NCBI GenBank assembly: GCA_000320545.1
Contig: ADNK01001866.1
Location: forward strand, 1 to 64,000
Direction of reading: 5' to 3'
Source of the DNA: Bigelowiella natans CCMP2755
Lineage: Eukaryota > Cercozoa > Chlorarachniophyceae
DNA length: 64,000 nt
A model generated the notes under the pieces. The model saw only the letters and a list, made by a program, of their open reading frames with translations. It was not told the DNA's origin and did no database searches. Below, piece by piece: positions 61,273 to 64,000 of the stretch. Within the stretch, counting starts at the first letter, position 1. Each line of letters opens with the position of its first letter. The translations under genes were made by a program, and so were the position numbers.

Positions 61273-64000
61273 TCATCGCTTTCGGAACTTCACCAACCAC
61301 CAGGTAATAGATTCCTCTCTAACCTTATCTCCTTTGTCGCTTACCCAGAACTCACCTTCGTCCTTAGGTTCGTGTCCATACCAGCCCTCTGCATCAAGGT
61401 CCCCCAGGACCTTATACCAGTGCTCAAAGGGTAAGTCGGGAACAGCTAGGTAGAGTAGCTGATATTTTCCGTCCTTTATTTTCATAGCTACCCTCTCCAT
61501 ATTTCGTAATCCAGGGTAGCCTAGATAGACAATCTTCATGCGCCAATCGTCGTTCACCCTGACCTTATTGTTTCCATATTCCACATCGAACTTAGGTCGG
61601 GGTCCTAAACAAGGCATTGCTCGCTCCCACACAGTAGGGTTTACTTTAACATCCTCTAGGAGCTTCTCACCGATATCATAATTCTTTAGGTGACTGATGT
61701 GGCGCAAGGTGACCCTGTTCCCATCATAGATGTAGTACTGCTTCCTCCCCTTCCTCTCGGTAACCTTTGCAACGCCACCCCAGAAGGGGTCTTGTTTATT
61801 TCTCGATCTCAGATTTACCTTGGCCCTAACATACTGTCCTTCCTTTAGAACTCGGCCATCGTACGGGACCTTCTCGTCTTCGCTCTCGGTATCGTCGTCG
61901 TTGTCGTCGCCTTCTTCCCTCTCCTTATCCTTGATACCTCCCCCAGACGTGAAGGTGTCGTTTACTAACCCTTGTATCTTGTCTGGTGTGGTGCTATTTA
62001 TCCTGCTTAGGTTGGCCAAGGTGCGGTGGAGTCGCTCTACCTTGGAGTTGGACTGGGCATAGTATACAGGTGAGGCATCAATATTAGGGTGTGGTAGCTG
62101 TAGAAGAGAGGTCTCATTATCCACATGTAACTTCTTTGGTATCTTGTTTATGCTAACTTCATCAGGGATAGCCTGGAGCTCAGACTCCCAGGTACGGTAG
62201 CAGTTAGTAAGCCTCTGCTTATATAAGCCTTTGTTCTTCTTAGCAACGTTGACCTTGATAATCTTTTTAACCCAGCACTTTCCAGTGGCCACATCAACGA
62301 AGGTAAGGTAGTGATAGCCATCGTACTTATAAACATCAATTTGCACGATATCTAAGAAGTTCCTTGCTTTGATTTTCTTAGATGCACGGCTCTTGCTGGA
62401 CTCCTTGGTGGCGACGCCTGCCGCCTTCAAGCTGGAGCACCTGCAGCCACGCAGGTATGTCCTTATCTCTTTTAGCTTGTAGGGCCAGTAGTAATGGTAG
62501 AGTAGAGCAGTGATATGGTTTTCTCCTACGTGTGCAGGTCCATGGGCGGTAAAGAGAAGGGCTCCCCTGGTCCGCCGTGGCACGTAGGTACGCCTAACAT
62601 TATTAGTGTATACATATATCCTATCACTAAGTACCTCATGCTTGTGTTTGTATTTATCCAGGTGTTCTTGAAGGTGCCGGAGCTCCTCTGGCTCAGGCAG
62701 GAAGTCGCCGTCCTCGAAGGTAATCGCGTTAACCATAGGGGTGACCTGGGTAGGGACTTTCTTTTCGAACAGCCTGCTGAAATAGTCAGCAAGCTGCTTG
62801 TCTCCTGGTGCGTAGACCACTGTCCTCTTGTCCCTAAACTCTTCCGTGTCCGCCCTCATAGCTGCATACTCATCGTTAGGCGCTTCGAGCTTGCGGTCGA
62901 TGCCTAGGAGGGGCTTGTGGTCAGTCATTAAGGTGAAGCTGGGCACCGACAGCAGGTAGTATCTTAGTTTCCTCTGCGCCTCAGTCATGGCTTTATACTC
63001 TCCTTTTGTAGGGCTGTACTTGGCCTCAGCTGCTGTGCAGGCCCTGCCCCACACCCGTATGATCTGCTGGTCTTGGGTAAGTACAGCAGCCATACCTAGC
63101 TTAGACCAGTCTGTCCATAGGGTAGCTGGTCTAGTAGTGTCTAGCTTAGCATTCAATAGGGTGTTGCTGCATAACTTTATTAGGTTATCGAAGTGGGCAT
63201 CAAGGCCAGCCTTGGCCCACACCTTAGCGAAGCTGAGGCCTACAGAGTTCTCCTTCCGGTAAGCAGTAGTAAAAGCAGCTGCAGTCCTAGCGTAGGTAGG
63301 GGAGAACCTACGTAGTATCCAAGCTGCAGTCTGCAAGAATGACTTTAACTCCTTTGCATTCTTAGGTTTAGGGGCTTGCTGTAGTGCTGCTACTTTCTCG
63401 GGGTTTGGGGTGATGCGGCCTTGCTCCAGGTAATATCCACACCACTTGATTCTTGTAGCTAGGAATGTACACTTCTGCAGTCTAATAGTAAAACCGAAGT
63501 GTGCAAACCTAATAAATATATTTTCCAGGAGGAAGATCTGAGCGACGACTGTGTTGGTACATATTATGTCATCATCCACATACACAAACACAAACACCCA
63601 CAACACAGACGCCATCCCATCATGTGTGTATGCCCTGTAGTTCTGACTACTGAACGCATCCCCTGATATGCTTAGGCCGTAAGGGAATACGACGAAGTGC
63701 CACTTCCTGTGCCTGCTGGAGAACGCGGTAATGGGGCGGGAGGTTTTGTGGATGGGTGTCTGCATGTATGATTCATTTTTATCTAGGGAAGAGTAGTATT
63801 TGTATCCTATGACGTGTTCAATAACGTCATCTATCCTTGGTGTAGGTGTCTGGATCCTCTTTATTACTCGGTTGTGGCGGATGAAGTTGTGCGCCAGGCG
63901 GAAGAAAGGGTAAGTAGGTTTCTTAGCTAGCACATGTCTCACGTTCCATGGTGAGTTGCTTGGCTCTATCTTCCCTTCCTTTGCCCATTCATTGATCTGC
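61273..64000 (-). mobile_element. Ty3/gypsy-type LTR retrotransposon pol polyprotein, cut by the window edge
   Basis: One open frame without stops from the right edge to the TGA at 61273 (more than 900 codons visible), so the element looks young. Order of parts is reverse transcriptase, RNase H, integrase, as in Ty3/gypsy elements. Reverse transcriptase: INEWAKEGKIEPSNSPWNV at the right edge, then VFVYVDDDIIC with the catalytic aspartates. RNase H: TLWTDWSKLGMAAVL, KGEYKAMTEAQ and LMTDHKPLLG. Integrase: zinc-like HGPAHVGENH followed by GCRCSS, then core acidic residues in IVQIDVYKYDGY, LHVDNETSL and SKVERLHRTL. A C-terminal region of about 200 residues after an acidic linker (GDDNDDDTESEDEK) is probably a chromatin- or DNA-binding tail. 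Gag and protease lie outside the window. Confidence 0.9.

Overview
The window is nuclear DNA of a microbial eukaryote. Genes on both strands are cut into many short exons by GT-AG introns, mostly 55-300 bases long. Introns and spacers are crowded with simple repeats, and several proteins carry long runs of Q, N, S or G. Gene content (a PPR protein, an AP2 DNA-binding protein, protist-style calpain, SLU7, cyclophilin, tRNA methyltransferase, CAP-Gly protein, P450, Ty3-type retroelement) fits a free-living protist, quite possibly an alga. The lineage cannot be fixed from sequence alone. I rebuilt exon chains by hand from splice signals and reading phase; where phases close exactly the model is strong.

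Layout: calpain with tandem N-terminal repeats (+, 1078-6135); repeat island; 15-exon PPR protein (-, 7889-15222); unknown protein (-, 15.4-16.4 kb); COPI-associated-type membrane protein with two EF hands (+, 16863-18686); island; three cysteine dioxygenase domains in one 19-exon gene (-, 19689-25087); small ORF (+, 25086-25484); PPIL3-type cyclophilin (+, 25852-26866); island; type II membrane protein (-, 28152-28989); Trm8/METTL1 tRNA m7G methyltransferase (+, 29142-30735); island; BEM46/ABHD13-type hydrolase (-, 32271-35782); island; SLU7 (-, 37492-39297); island; C2-domain protein (-, 40.5-44.9 kb); CAP-Gly coiled-coil protein (+, 46144-51458); island; unknown protein (-, 52586-54364); 88-residue protein (-, 54971-55292) divergent from an AP2 protein (+, 55383-57846); island; intronless P450 (-, 58793-60496); Ty3/gypsy-type polyprotein (-, from 61273 past the right edge) with a hairpin-rich LTR-like end.

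There is no operon logic; neighbours are functionally unrelated housekeeping and regulatory genes. Most gaps longer than about 900 bases hold the same kind of sequence: non-coding, packed with short palindromic words (CTAG, GCATGC, ATGCAT), and at least five times carrying a related block of about 60 bases. The most unusual gene is the triple cysteine dioxygenase, where all three domains keep the three-His iron site but only the first keeps the cysteine that forms the Cys-Tyr cofactor in animal enzymes.
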